Assembly (NCBI GenBank): GCA_003254885.1
Contig: QANT01001042.1
Span: 1-51,320 of the forward strand
Length of the DNA stretch: 51,320 bases
Direction: 5' to 3'
Source of the DNA: Purshia tridentata
Taxonomy: Eukaryota > Streptophyta > Magnoliopsida > Rosales > Rosaceae
The position numbers and the translations under genes were made by a program. Below the pieces are notes generated by a model. That model was not told the origin of the DNA. It was given only the letters and a program-made list of their open reading frames with translations, and made no database searches. Every line of letters begins with the position of its first letter. Positions within the stretch are counted from its first letter, which is position 1. Below, in pieces: positions 12,001 to 25,964 of the stretch.

Positions 12001-15000
12001 ATTCTTTGACTTCAGGTCCCTCTCTTGTTGAGCATAGGAGAAGAAGATACAGCTTTAATGAAGGCAATTGAAAGTGGTGATACAGACCTTGTTTATCTCG
12101 TTCTCTTTCATATATGGCAAAAGGTAATACATCTAGAAAACTCAACATGTATTCTGTTATGTCTGTTGCAAGTTTTCAATCATTGGATCATCCTAAAGTA
12201 TTTGGAGATCAAACAAAAAGCTCTATTTGATGCAGAGACAAGCATTAGATTTTTTTGGAACAATACAAGCTAGAGCTCTGGCGCGCGATTTGTTTATAGT
12301 TTATGCACGGTGGGTATAGACACCATAATCTGATATGTATTTATCTTTTCATTTCATTTCATTCCTATGTAATTAATGGTTTTCTGAGTATTCTAGTGTG
12401 ATGAATGTGAGAACCATTAGGCTCAAGGCACACTTGAGGTGTCAAAGTTGTAAATGCATAATTACAAGGGTGCCTGCAAGTGCACACCTAGGAGAAGTTA
12501 TGAATCAAAAGTTTTTTATCCCATAGAAGAAATATTTTAACTGAAAAAGAAATAAAAACCAAAAAGAAGGTTTGATTGACAATACTTAAAAAAACCAAAA
12601 AGGATGTGAGAGGAAATAAATTGAGGATTTATTCTCCCATCTTGTTTTGCAGGGTATGATCACAAAGAGGCAAACATTAATCTTAATTGTGACAGAGCTT
12701 GATGTACCATGTTTCCTAAAGATTTTTACCTCGGGGAATAGCAAATATATGGTTTTGAAAGACAAGGAGACAAATAATAATAAATTAATGATGTTTTAAA
12801 AAGGTTTCATCTTGGACCAAATGCATTTGAGCATAGTGGCATTGGAAAAGTGACTGTGCCTAATGCAAAGTTAGGCACTCAGCCTGTATCTCAGTGATAT
12901 CTGTTCCTAGGCTTTCTTTAAAAATGGTCAAACTGAACCTTTTGGTATCAAGGTGCATGTGTATGGTTGCAATTGTGTCTGTATTTTGCATGGATCACAT
13001 TCTTTATATTGTCTGTTTCAGGTGCTATAAGCATGAATTCTTGAAGGACTTCTTCCTATCAACTGGACAACTTCAAGTAGGTTTCAATTGGCTTTTGGTT
13101 TTACATGTATAGATACACATGCACTCATATAGACAATAGACATACATTTTCTTTTTGTAGGAAGACAAAGAAATACATATATGGGAGATGCATAAAATTA
13201 ATTACGTGACCCTTCTGTCATCACCTTATATGTAATTTTCACTAGTTCTGAACCAATAGAAATTCCCATTATTTTAAATCTTGAAGGGCTTTGGTGTTCA
13301 TATTATTTACTAAAGTTCGCACAATTCATTAGTATCCTAGCAAAAAGTATTCCCATGATCAAGTTATTACCCTTCAGACAAAATGCTTGTAATCAGTTGT
13401 TCAATGTCTGATGTAGTACTGCATGAATTCCCATTAACATCTCTTATGTTACATTCTTTGTCAATATAAAATTCATGTTTTGTAGGAGGTGGCTTTCCTT
13501 TTGTGGAAAGAATCTTGGGAACTTGCAAAAAATCCAATGGCAAGTAGAGGATCTCCCCTTCATGGTCCCCGCATCAAACTAATTGAGAAGGCCCATAATC
13601 TTTTTGTAGAAACTAAGGAATATACATTCGAGTCAAAAGCTGCGGAAGAGCATGCAAAATTGTTGAGGTTAGATTTTGAGTAGTTTTGGTTATCTGCACT
13701 GTTACCTGGGTGAACTATTGATTACTGGGACATGCCATTTATTGCAGTAGCTAGGCTTTAAGGATTAGCATGTTATTGTGGCTTAGAAAACTATATAGTA
13801 ATAATTGGTTCCAACTTCCTATTAATCATAGTTTAGTGTCTGATGTTATTATATATGTCAGATTAGATGCTTTCCGTTTTCTGAGTTAGTAATGATAAAT
13901 TTTTTTAGTTATACATTTACACATATAATCTGTAAAACTCATAACTTGAGTTTTTGTTATTTTGGTTTAAATCTACAGTTTCTTCTTACTTTCTATTTCT
14001 ACAGAATGCAGCATGATTTAGAAGTGTCAACAAAGCAGGCCATCTTTGTTGATTCTAGTATTAGTGATACAATTCGAACATGTATTGTGCTGGGAAATCA
14101 TCGAGCTGCAATGAAAGTGAAAACAGAATTCAAGGTTTGTGAAGTTACACTCATACACCAAGCCTCAAGCTTGTGTCTCCTTCCAAGCACTTTTTTCCCT
14201 TGTGCCCCATTCTTTTGTCTCTCTATTTTTAATGAAAAATAGTTGTCATCTTCTATGATTGTTTACCATAGACCTTGACTTCTATATTGTGATTCTGTGA
14301 ACTTGTCTCAGGTTTCTGAGAAGAGATGGTATTGGCTAAAAGTTTTTGCTTTGGCTACAATCAGAGATTGGGATGCCCTGGAGAAGTTCTCGAAGGAAAA
14401 GAGACCTCCAATTGGTAAGTCCTTCCACTTAATTATGGAAAGTATAAATATTCTTGAGCATCTACTTTTTTTCTTTCCTTTTGGTGACTTTCCATGGCAG
14501 GCTGGCAGCCATACTAAAGTAGATACCTGTTTTTGTTTTTCATCTAATAGGTTACAGGCCATTTGTGGAGGCATGCATTGACGCAGATGAAAAAGCCGAA
14601 GCTCTGAAATATATCCCAAAGCTCACAGATCCTCGAGAAAGAGCAGAGGTAACTTAAACCTGTCTGATACAGTCGTAAAACATAGTATGTGGTAGCTTGA
14701 AAAAAATGTCCTCATTAGTTGTGTTCAGAAGTATCAAAGGTCCAAAAGTAGTGCATTAGTAACTTTGAAATGCTGGCACTGCCTGTTTACTTGCACGCAC
14801 ATAAATGCCTGTAGTGCATTTCCAGTTAGCAATCGCTCAAATCTTCTTACTATATGTCTCTTTGATTAATACCATCTTTAACCTTTGTACAGTCTTATGC
14901 ACGGATTGGCATGGCCAAGGAAGCTGCTGATGCTGCCTCTCAGGCAAAAGATGGTGAATTGCTTGGTCGACTAAAATTGACTTTTTCACAAAACGCTGCA

Positions 15001-15057
15001 GCTTCTTCAATTTTTGATACTCTTCGAGACCGATTGTCTTTTCAAGGCGTTTCATAG
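9058..15057 (+). CDS. VPS16: VPS16 / VACUOLELESS1, core subunit of HOPS and CORVET tethering complexes
   Basis: Fifteen GT-AG exons join to 844 codons: 9058-9843, 10119-10409, 10603-10742, 10965-11070, 11163-11255, 11566-11655, 11751-11864, 12016-12123, 12236-12309, 13022-13076, 13486-13667, 14005-14134, 14312-14414, 14551-14648 and 14893-15057. The length is close to plant VPS16 (about 860). Exon 1 encodes most of the N-terminal beta-propeller, with the family signature around residues 1-45 (AEWQLLYNRYYRKPEVY). The C-terminal half is the helical Vps16-C region (GQAFCSNFQRDHIQEMCKTL; ALARDLFIVYARCYKHEF; EKRWYWLKVFALATIRDW). VPS16 binds VPS33 and, within HOPS/CORVET, tethers membranes before SNARE fusion at the vacuole and late endosome. 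In Arabidopsis its loss blocks vacuole formation and is embryo-lethal. Exon 1 is unusually GC-rich compared with later exons. Intron 9 (12310-13021) is the largest. No lesion is seen. Confidence 0.95.
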
Positions 15058-15950
15058 TTTTTCTGCCTTAAGGATTTCTCTTTTATTTCCTTAATCTTCT
15101 CGTCAGTTGTGTTTATTGTGTGCATATTATTTACGTTGTAAATGACTAAATGAATGTAAGGGCAGATGAGTTTCATACGTGATGTATTCTATGCATTGTG
15201 GAATTCTGGCCATAGGTTCATTTCTGTCATATGAGCAAGAACGTAACATTGTTAGGTTTGCTGCTGAGAAATTATTATGGAAAACTGGGTGTGGATATAA
15301 AGTATTGACAGTCAATAATGATGTCTCATTTTTTGTGCGCTGGACGAGGCACTAATGCCATGCTACTCTGTTCATCTGAATTAATGAATGGTCTTTTCCG
15401 TATATTTTTCCTTTCTTTTACCGATTCGCCCCTTTATTTTTCGTCTAGTTTTGTAAGGCAAAAGCTCATTTGTGACAATATCGAAAGAAATGCAACCAAT
15501 AGCCCCAAGCTTTTGCATTCTATCATCGAATTTGTGTTACCCATAACTTTTAGCAATTTCTGTTCGAAATTGGAAATACGGAAATAGCTACTCTGATCAA
15601 TTTCCTCAAGTGTCTGTCTGATAATGATAAAAAATGGCTACAGAAATTGTCTTATGTTTGGCTCATGCATTTAGCCAGAACCGCGTTGATCCTCATATTC
15701 AATCTATTTCTTTTTGGGGAAAAGTAAATAATTCAATGATTTCAATCCACTAGTTATATCACATTATGCTTTAACAAAGGCAGTACTTTTAAGTTGATAA
15801 TTGCAAACACTGAAAACCGTAACTCTGAATTCAATTACAAGCAAATAACTCATGAAAATCAGCTTGGAGAAATGCATGATGGTACTTCTCCCAATAACAT
15901 GGAGAATACTGTAAGAAAAAAGCCCACCACTGACCAGAAATTTATCTTGT
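15058..15950. other. Convergent 3' flanks of VPS16 and the crotonase gene
   Basis: This holds the 3' untranslated regions of two genes pointing at each other. A 101-codon plus-strand frame at 15794-16099 is antisense to the last crotonase exon and is rejected as a gene. Confidence 0.5.
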
Positions 15951-16309
15951 TTAGTCAGTCACCTTCAAAGATGAATAGGCTGAATTCTCATATTTGCCAT
16001 CCCACCTGCAATTGGTTCAATATAAATCATATTCATGATTCTTTTGTATGGAACTGCTTGCTGACTCTTACTTTATTGATCGAAACAGTGCTTGATTAAT
16101 TATCCAAAACAAAAAATGGTATGGAGTGTTTATTGCCCAATTAGGAATTATGCAGCTGCACTTACCTGCATTCTTCATTTTCTTGAATATGGATCTCCAA
16201 ATCTTCTTTGAAGGGCTGAAAGACCAGGTCTATCTTCTCGTCATTCACTTTGTCAAGAGATGGTGGGTTCCACTACAACCAGGTAATATGTAGAGATTAA
16301 AAAATGAAA

Positions 16310-16353
<44 letters not shown>

Positions 16354-18978
16354 CTTAGGAGCATTATCTTTGTCAATAGTGAGAGCTCTAATACCCTTTT
16401 CATCAAAAAAAAAAAAATTCAGTACACTTCAGAAGCAAGGCCCAAGATTGTATTTTCAACATCGGATTGTTTATAGTCATATTTTCTTGTTAGTAATATT
16501 GTTATACAACAATTACCTCATATACATCCTCAGATATTGTGGTTCTTAATATATTGATTGTGAGTCTAAATTCCTTCTTCAGACTCTCAGACAATGTTTG
16601 CTTCCTGCCTTCGCGAATCTGGAGAATAAAAAGTCAGAAACAAGTTAAGCACAGATTCAAAAATCTCATGAAAAGGGAAGAAACTCTGCATGGGATCATT
16701 TACAGACCACAATAGATAATGGCATTGGAATCTTTAGATGAACTTATACACTTTTCAGGAACTAGACATGACACAATATTTCCCTCTACCAAAAAAAAGA
16801 AAAAATTCACTGAGACAAAAATTCAAATCCAATAGGCATATGATCAAACTGTAAGAAACAGTACCGATCTTAGTGTTATTCTCAATCCTGTAGGGGATGA
16901 TCTCTTTAAGCCCTTAAGAACTGGACCTATCCATCCATTTCCTTCTTTGTTTGCCTCTGCTTCCTGAAAAACAAACACATAGTTATAGAATATGTGCCAA
17001 CAAATAACTGAATATGGATTTTAATGATGAAACTCTTTACTAATCTGTTAAATCAGAAGTAGGGAACACTAACTTACAAATGATTTTATAATCTCAGCCA
17101 CAGTATCTTTGGAGAAGCACTCATCAACGATTGACAGCCTGAAAGGTGAAAAAAGCTTAATGATATTGATATATGAAGTCACCCCTGCTGATATTAAGAT
17201 AGAAGTAGAATTGGCAATTTAACATCAGTAATTAAGATTTATTACTTGTTTATGACACTTTCCTCATCAGGCTGAACTTTCACAGCGAATTCTTCAATTG
17301 CAGCTTTTACTGCATTCTCATTTCCAGTGTTTAAGCTTATCAAATGCTTCTCTAGATCAGATAATTTCTGATGAACAAAAATCAGAAAAGGGTTCAATGC
17401 TGTCTTTTAGATTTTAGATCAGTTCTATCAAAAGAATGTAGCAACTCTTAAGCCACCACATATATAGGTTGGATATGACAAATGACAAGGCATGTGCCTG
17501 GTTTATAATAACCAGATAAAGTACATAAACATGGCTGATGGGAAATCTTGTGAGCCAATGTTCCAAGACTTAGTCTCAGAGGGAAGAAAATTATGATGAA
17601 GAATGAGAAAATCACCTCAAGAGGCACAAAATGGGTTGCCAATCCAGCTGCAACCAATTCCTTACCATTCAGTCTCGCTCCTGTTAAAGCCAAGTACTCC
17701 CCTGCATACCCCATGATAATATGATATCAATCAATTTCAGAAAATCCAGTAAAATTTCTTTTCGTTTATATTAGGATGCTTACCAAGATGCCCAGGAAGA
17801 CGAGAAAGCATGTATGAGAAACCACAATCAGTATGAAAGCCAATACTAGCTTCTGGAGTGGAAAAAACCTATTTTAAAGCATTCATGAAATGCGCCAAAA
17901 AAGATTTGTGTGTCACTAAACATAAATAGATATAAAGCCTGTAAAAACCACAGAAAGAGATGTTTCTATAAACATCTGACTAGGATCATACTCACAGTTT
18001 TTTCTGTGACTACTGAGAACTTCATTGGGACCATTAAAGATGCGCCTCCACCCATCGAAATTCCATGAACCAGAGCCACCTATTGATAAATGTTGAGTTA
18101 TAATAACATAGATTTGGAATAACTACAAGGAACACTATTCCCTTTATGCATCAGAGAAAGATGGGACTGCTTTTCTCTGAGCATTACCTGGGTTTTCTTA
18201 TAAGTATGAATGTGGTAGCAAAGCCAATACATTCTGTAGACCACTTCAAGGCACGAATCCTCTGCCAAAAGAAATTTAATAGCAACTTCACTTTCTATAT
18301 ATATTTCAGAAAATGCAATACTCTCTCTCTCTCTCTCTCATGCACTTGTACACGAGAAAATAGAAATTTATATATTTTTTTCCAGGAGAGAGTACTTACT
18401 TGATTTCCTGCCATCATAAAACATTTTCAAGTCCCCACCAGCTGAAAAAGCTCGGCCTGATCCCTGTACAAGAACACCAAAGCACATCAAGTGTCTACTA
18501 TTTATTTGGCTATTTAGAATTGAAGTACTTCATCAAGAGAATTCAGGAAGCATTACAACAAACCTTGATAATTACAAGCTCAGCTTTGTCATCTTTTTCC
18601 CATTTTTCCAAGTATTCTGCTAGCGAAGAAACCTGAATGCAGTGAAAAAGGTATATTAGAAAAGAATGATATACAAGAACTCGAACAAAACTACAAAAAT
18701 GTGCAAGTGTACTCTGTTGAGCATACCACTTTTGATGAGATCACATTCAATTGACGAGGCCTGTTCAATGTGATCAACCTCACATGGTCTATTTCTTCTC
18801 CAAGAAGAACCTAAAATATTAGTCACAAACCCATGTAGTGATTAACAGCCATTTTCATGGGAAAAAAAAAAGCCAACCAAACTCTAAAAATAAAACATCA
18901 AAAGAAAGATTCATAATTCATGAAATTAGAAATGCAGGAGATTACCTGTTCATCTGCATTTACAGCTTCTTGTGCCAT
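15951..18978 (-). CDS. 3-hydroxyisobutyryl-CoA hydrolase-like crotonase (15 exons)
   Basis: Fifteen exons on the minus strand give 388 residues: 18946-18978, 18727-18810, 18564-18632, 18400-18463, 18188-18261, 17996-18079, 17784-17868, 17616-17701, 17246-17367, 17078-17138, 16865-16963, 16517-16618, 16354-16395, 16166-16272 and 15951-16005. The fold is crotonase/HIBYL-CoA hydrolase. LITLNRP lies near residue 20, the oxyanion-hole loops are GSGRAFSAGGDLK and HGISMGGGASL, and the catalytic pair corresponds to E142 (STPEASIG) and D150 (HTDCG), matching E143/D151 of the mammalian enzyme. The C-terminal half carries GPVLKGLKRSSPTGL and WNPPSLDKV. Family members hydrolyse 3-hydroxyisobutyryl-CoA in valine breakdown, though plant paralogs may use other acyl-CoAs. 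The closest Arabidopsis relative I recall is At1g06550. There is no transit peptide or clear PTS1, so the location is unclear. Without the small last exon the frame would stop at TAA 16162-16164; the spliced version gives the usual family length and tail. Confidence 0.9.
16313..16350. repeat. (AG)19 microsatellite in crotonase intron 13
   Basis: Nineteen uninterrupted AG units. In the gene's orientation this is a CT run that starts at the fourth intron base, right behind the GTA of the 5' splice site. It fills almost half of the 81-nt intron. Confidence 0.95.
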
Positions 18979-20435
18979 TTAAGTGATTAAATAACTTGTG
19001 GAGTTGAAGCCAAAAAACTGCACAAACAAATAAGATAAAACCAGAAGATCGATAAGAAAGAATGAATTGTTTAATCATGACGTAACTCAAATAATGAATT
19101 TACAGAATTGGGCCAACTGCCAAGTAGCTTGTCACTCCAGTCTTTAAAAGTAGAATTAGAAGCATGGCGGTTTAAACTTTTGGGCTAAGCCAGAAGATAC
19201 AATACTCAACTACCAAAAATTTGTGAAAACTCTGTTTTGAAGCTGAAACTGAACATACTTCAAGGAAATTGGGACTATATCCAGTAATTGATCAAGAAAC
19301 AATGAGAACTTACATTAACTTGGGAGGGAGCTCTTGTGCTTCTACGTGAGAACAGAAAATGCAGCGAGCAACGTGGGTTTATAAAGAGAGGGTGATGGGT
19401 CAGGTAATAAGGTTGGGTTCTTGTTGTCCCCTTGATAGCTAACTCGTTTGGTAGACATAAATCATATGTGAGCGACTTTGGTCTTCCCATGTATGCAAAG
19501 TTTCATCTACCTACCACCTCCAACGACACCATGATTTTGACAACACGTGGTTTTAACCTTTAACCATTGCCTTAGCTACGACTGTCATCGGCTCATTGCC
19601 ACCAACTCTCATCATCTTTATAAATGTTTTTTTTTTTTTCGGTGAGAGTGGTAGTTGAAGGAAAGGCATGTACTAATTTTTTTTCCTTTTGGCGTTTTAA
19701 CATTTCTTTTCTTGTAATTTGGCTTTTGGTACGACCAGAACCAGTTTTATAAATTTATTAGGGATTAATGAGAAAATAGAACTAATTGGGATTGAGAGGT
19801 CCTTTTCCCTACTTTTTTTTTTTTTTTGTGTGGCCACTGGCCAATAAGGGGTCCTTTTCTTAATTCATTACTCACTGAATTTCTCCACTTTATCTGCTCA
19901 GCACCAGTTGCGTATTTTGTTGAACCAAAGTCCTAAAGGATGAAGAGAAATGGGAGCTAATGGATGAAGCCCTGACAATCCTCCTCTTTATCACTGAAGG
20001 AGGAATCCCCTGACCATGCTTGTTTGAACCTTGCACCACTACTCCAGCCCATGCCAACTGCTACTAGTTTTTTACTTCCATCAAATCCTCTAATAGCTTT
20101 AGCCTACAGAAAACTTCATACCTCTTGACTACGAACAATTAACAAGCGACTATTTGAATATGCTTATACCAGCATGAAAAACCCCAATTACAAAATATTT
20201 CCCCCGAGGAAAAGCATAAACCATTAAAACAAAGTACCAAACTCATTAAATTCATTATAAACTTATAAAGCCACACAATCTTCAAACTGAAACACTCTAG
20301 ATAATAGAAAACGGATGATCAAGCTCCCAAGAAACAAAAATCCAGTAAAACTTGACCACCATTCCTAGGATCATCTAGTTTAGCTAATTAAAGTGCAAAG
20401 CCTTCAGATGAAGGAAACAGAATGAGGTAACAAAA
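18979..20435. other. Upstream region of the crotonase gene and 3' flank of RPL18A
   Basis: No gene is seen. TGGGCC (19109-19114) and TGGGCT (19181-19186) lie 131-208 bp upstream of the crotonase ATG and may be site II elements of its promoter. Two long T tracts occur near 19625-19640 and 19810-19827. The RPL18A 3' untranslated region probably occupies the last 200 bases or so. Confidence 0.5.
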
Positions 20436-21994
<1,559 letters not shown>

Positions 21995-22075
21995 TTGAGA
22001 TGTGGAAGAGAGGCCGCTGCTGACTGCTGTCCCGCAAAACACTTCTCTGATCAACACGAACAAGGTGAAAGTTAA

Positions 22076-22198
22076 AAACCCTAATTTGCACTGCTTGGTG
22101 TCTGGGCCTTGTAAAGTCGAGTAGAGCCCAACCTATTTGGAGAGATCAGTCCAATATTCACATATTAAGTGAGCCTTGTATCATCAAGACCTAGCCCA
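22076..22198 (-). promoter_or_regulatory. Telo-box plus site II promoter module of RPL18A
   Basis: AAACCCTAA (22076-22084) is a telo-box. TGGGCC (22103-22108), AGCCCA (22125-22130) and AGCCCA (22193-22198) are site II motifs. The telo-box lies 82 bp upstream of the ATG. This pairing is the established promoter signature of plant ribosomal-protein genes. Confidence 0.75.
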
Positions 22199-23671
22199 AA
22201 ATTATAGATGCCTTTAATGTGTATGTTACAAAAGAAGAAATTGTACCATAACACACGTCGAGTGTTGTTACTAATTCACCTGTTAATACTTGAATTGATG
22301 ATTGTAACAACAAATAGTATGACTGATTCATACAAATTATAACACATGTACAATTTTAAAAATATTTTTTAAAATTTTAAATATAAATAATTGTATGCTA
22401 TTATAATTTGGATGGATTGTTTACACCACCACATAATATTAAAACAATTTCTTAATTAACATACACATGTTATTATGTAAGTGGGTTAATAACACTTGTT
22501 ATGATCACACCCAAAAAGTACTCCCATTAATAAATTTGATTTTCTTGATGAGATTCTAAATCATTTGAAATTAGAATGCATTCTTGACCAAAAAAATCAT
22601 TTTGAAGGCGTGGAGTTTCATTTGAGATTTGATGGAGAAAAAGTTTCCACAAGAAAAGCCAACATGACCACGTGAGTCGTGTCGTGACAATAAGCACACA
22701 GGTCTGTGAATAAAAGCCTTGACCGAATGTCAAACAATTGAAATGGTTAGTAGAATGGTCTCGTCCTCTCCGACCCAAAACCCCACTTGCACAAACTGAT
22801 AGGTATGTCTAGCTTTCTAATAATGCCATTAATGGTGAGAAAATTCAAGTCCAATTCCTCCATTAGTTATTACATCTATATATCAACCTGAATAAGGTAA
22901 TGGTTGAGATTTAATAAATAGAATTAATAAACAACTAATACATCAGATGATCATGTCATCAACAAGGTGGCTCGGGCTGGCTCGGTTTGACTCAGCTAAT
23001 AATCAACTTACATGTCATAAGATTATCTTCCATACATTCATCATCAGCATGGATAAGAGGAAGCAAGCAGTGGTTGGTATGTAGTATTAGATGGCATATA
23101 TGTAACACTCACTCTCTAATCTCCATGAAGGCTTCTCAAATATGCACTTGGAAGCACCCAAGGCCCTAAACAATGACTGCATTAAATGTGGGTAGATGAT
23201 ATGAATGAAAATGAAATGAAATATAAACATAAAAAATTGACAGATCATTTGGACTGCAACAAAGCACCTTAATTTGCATGGTTATAGTCGTCTAAGGTTG
23301 TACACAGTTGGCTCCTATGGTGAGACTCATGAGAGTCATGACCCTCTCCTGTAGATGTAGAATCTGTTCATTTCTCCCATTAAAAGAAATTTCAAAGCAT
23401 TTCATCAACTATGGTTGTCACAAGATTCCAGGCACTTTCTTTCTGTCAGAAATATATATCTACTGAAAATTCCCCACAGAAACCACTAACACATTCACAA
23501 CAAATACTTTTGAAAATTAACAATATCGATCCATAAACATATGTGCAAGCATATATAGATGTTTACATTACAACAGGGTACTCAACCACTCACTACTCAA
23601 GCTTAGGAAGCTAATCTGGAACCACCTTCTGAATTAAGTGATCTTATACTTGCAATCCGATCAACTGTGTG

Positions 23672-23708
<37 letters not shown>

Positions 23709-24254
23709 AGAGCTTAAAGTATGTAACAGCTAGCCCAAATGGTTGACTTATTCTTTGTTTGTACACAGTATTTAAGTTTCATTTACCTAACATTTGACCA
23801 GCCCTTATTTTATAATATATTCAATATCACGAGCCAAAGACCTGATACAAAATAATAATAGTCCAAACTGTGATACGCATTAGGACAAACAATATTGAAG
23901 AAAAAAATGCAAGTAAGATTTCAGGAATTCATATAGAAAACTCACACACAGTTAGGACTTGCAAAGTAAAGAATCTGTGGACAATAAACAAGGAACTCAT
24001 AACAGGAAGCAGTTTAAAATGTATAAAGTTGCATTGAAATTTCTTGTTTGAGTACAGATTATGACCCTGTCTAGCTATCAATATGTAATCACTTGAAATT
24101 CAAAAAACGAAGAAAAGGAAAAAACAATGAATCTAATTTCTGTATGTTACCTCTGATCCTTGCCAAGAGGAAAAACAAAAAAGAAAAAAAAGTCCTTCCC
24201 AGACCACCATGTTTACAAGTTTTTCTCCACCTTCTGATCTTCTAGCAAGTATTG
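22199..24254. other. Intergenic between RPL18A and the aspartyl protease
   Basis: No gene is seen on either strand. A compound (TG)n(AG)n microsatellite lies at 23666-23712. The rightmost few hundred bases are probably the protease 3' untranslated region. Confidence 0.5.
23666..23712. repeat. Compound (TG)n(AG)n microsatellite
   Basis: About ten TG units (23666-23686) pass directly into about thirteen AG units (23687-23712). It is a likely length-polymorphic marker. Confidence 0.95.
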
Positions 24255-25964
24255 TTAAACATCAGCGCATCTCATGGGTGCATATCCCAGCCTAGACTTC
24301 TTTGTGTCATAAAGGATATGAAAATTCTGCTGCTGATAGTTTCCAATAATTGAAAGAGCAGATTTAGGAGTCCCCAAAATTGCCAAGCAAACAACCTCTT
24401 GAGGATCAATCTGGATGAAGTAGTTCTCAACTGGAAAGTTCCATACAGCTCCATCTGCAAAGTGAATTGAAAAGTCTGGAAGTTCCAGTTTCTCAACTCC
24501 AGACACATTGTAACAAGGATCTAAAATTGGGAAGTCCTCCACTACTGGATAGCCTTTAACCTTCTTCATAAATGCCTCCTTAATAATATGGTATGCAGGG
24601 TCCGCAAAATAACTGAGTGTGGTGCCTGAATCAATGATTGTGCCTCCGGCACCTTCTGCTGTCAAATTCCAAGTCTCCTCTGGTATGTCAAGCACTTCTC
24701 CTCCGACGACAATCGACTTAATCTGGAGATAGTAAAATGTATCAACAGGGTTTTCCTTCCCAGCAACCAAGGAGGTGTAACTCAATTTTGGGTGGCTCAA
24801 GAGGTCCTTGTCATCCCCAAAAATCAACTTGCTGCTAACATTGGCATCACTATTCCTATCCACAAGACAGTATGAAAATGAATGGCCATAGAGTGATTGA
24901 AGCTGAGAGGCAAAGGAGAGAGACCCTCTCCCAAGTCCCAACAACCCCGCAGCCCCATGAAAAAGCCCTCTATTCCAGTGACCACATCCAAACATCACAT
25001 TATCCACTTTTTTGTATTCTGCTTTCCCAGTAGGTGATGTAAGATTAACAGTAAAAGACTCAAGCCCAAAATCCCCAGTTGTATTAGAACTGTCCCCATA
25101 CCAATAGAAATAGGGGCATGTTTGATTCTCAGCCTTGCAAGGCTGAGGAGGATCCGGGGATGAAACCAATTGACACCTAGGATCATGGCAGCCTATGTTT
25201 CGAAAAGAGCTAGAATCTTTAGGGTCATAATGTGGTCCATTTTGCTCAAAACAATCATAGCAAGGCACACATTGAATCCAATTGAGGTCACTACCAGTAT
25301 CAAGTATCAAAGAGAAGTGTTTAGGAGGTGTACCAATAAAAACATCCATGAAGTACTCTCCAGAGCCAAGACTGACCCCGGAATTCAACGTGGCCTCTAG
25401 CTGGCCAGAAAGCCCGCTGGCATAAGACTCCGGCGAGGCTGCCGGTGAAACAGCAACTGGCTTTTTGTGCTCCTTTTGCTGGACCTTCTTGTCTTTCTGT
25501 AGCCTTGAAATGGTATTTTGGTTCTTCTTCTCAACAATCCTTGTATGCAGGGTCTGAATTCTTGTTAAGTCTCGGATTGTGGATTCAATCACAGAACTCT
25601 TACGCTCTGATTCTGTGTTCTGTGACCTATGCCTGAGGTGGAGCTTCACAGATTGTTGATGGGGTTTCATTTTTGACATAGCATCATCAACTAGTTCATC
25701 CTCATCATCACCATCAGCTTCTTCATTAGGCCCTGCTTCCATGGTTGAATCTGATTTCTTGGTTTTCATTGAGTTGCTGAGGCTGCAGCCAGTATGCGCT
25801 GAAGAGGAGACAGAATTGAAGCTCATATGCTCTGGCAATTCTATGCCAGCGAGGGTGGAGCCATTGGGATTGTGATTGTTGTGGTGGTGAATTCCAGCAA
25901 TCGCTACAAAAGCTCCGGAGGAGATTACAAGAAGAACCAGTAGGAGAGAAGCCTTAACAACCAT
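24255..25964 (-). CDS. Secreted A1-family aspartyl protease, intronless, 569 aa
   Basis: This single uninterrupted frame encodes a pepsin-type (A1) protease. Residues 1-24 form a hydrophobic signal peptide (MVVKASLLLVLLVISSGAFV). Residues 25-200 are an atypical pro-region: His/Asn-rich at 26-33, strongly acidic at 80-94 and basic with Lys/Gln runs at 145-168. The protease domain starts at SGEYFMDVFIGTPP (201-214). The first catalytic motif is DTGS (222-225) and the second DSGT (445-448), so both active-site aspartates are present. A cysteine-rich insertion after the first Asp (CVPCYDC ... CPYFYWYGD) is the nepenthesin-type insertion of plant atypical proteases. Putative N-glycosylation sites are visible (NQT, NTT, NLT, NVS). 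Related Arabidopsis genes (At3g59080/At2g42980 type) lack an established substrate. I infer extracellular or vacuolar action. The start is the only Met ahead of the signal peptide. Confidence 0.93.
   Translation of the reverse strand: MVVKASLLLVLLVISSGAFVAIAGIHHHNNHNPNGSTLAGIELPEHMSFNSVSSSAHTGCSLSNSMKTKKSDSTMEAGPNEEADGDDEDELVDDAMSKMKPHQQSVKLHLRHRSQNTESERKSSVIESTIRDLTRIQTLHTRIVEKKNQNTISRLQKDKKVQQKEHKKPVAVSPAASPESYASGLSGQLEATLNSGVSLGSGEYFMDVFIGTPPKHFSLILDTGSDLNWIQCVPCYDCFEQNGPHYDPKDSSSFRNIGCHDPRCQLVSSPDPPQPCKAENQTCPYFYWYGDSSNTTGDFGLESFTVNLTSPTGKAEYKKVDNVMFGCGHWNRGLFHGAAGLLGLGRGSLSFASQLQSLYGHSFSYCLVDRNSDANVSSKLIFGDDKDLLSHPKLSYTSLVAGKENPVDTFYYLQIKSIVVGGEVLDIPEETWNLTAEGAGGTIIDSGTTLSYFADPAYHIIKEAFMKKVKGYPVVEDFPILDPCYNVSGVEKLELPDFSIHFADGAVWNFPVENYFIQIDPQEVVCLAILGTPKSALSIIGNYQQQNFHILYDTKKSRLGYAPMRCADV

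Noticed and set aside
15794..16099. 101-codon plus-strand frame
   Set aside because: Antisense to the last exon and 3' region of the crotonase gene; composition is not protein-like.
16162..16166. Stop TAA directly after exon 14 of the crotonase as the gene end
   Set aside because: A good donor at 16165 joins in frame to 15951-16005, restoring the WDGKYE-type tail and the usual family length.
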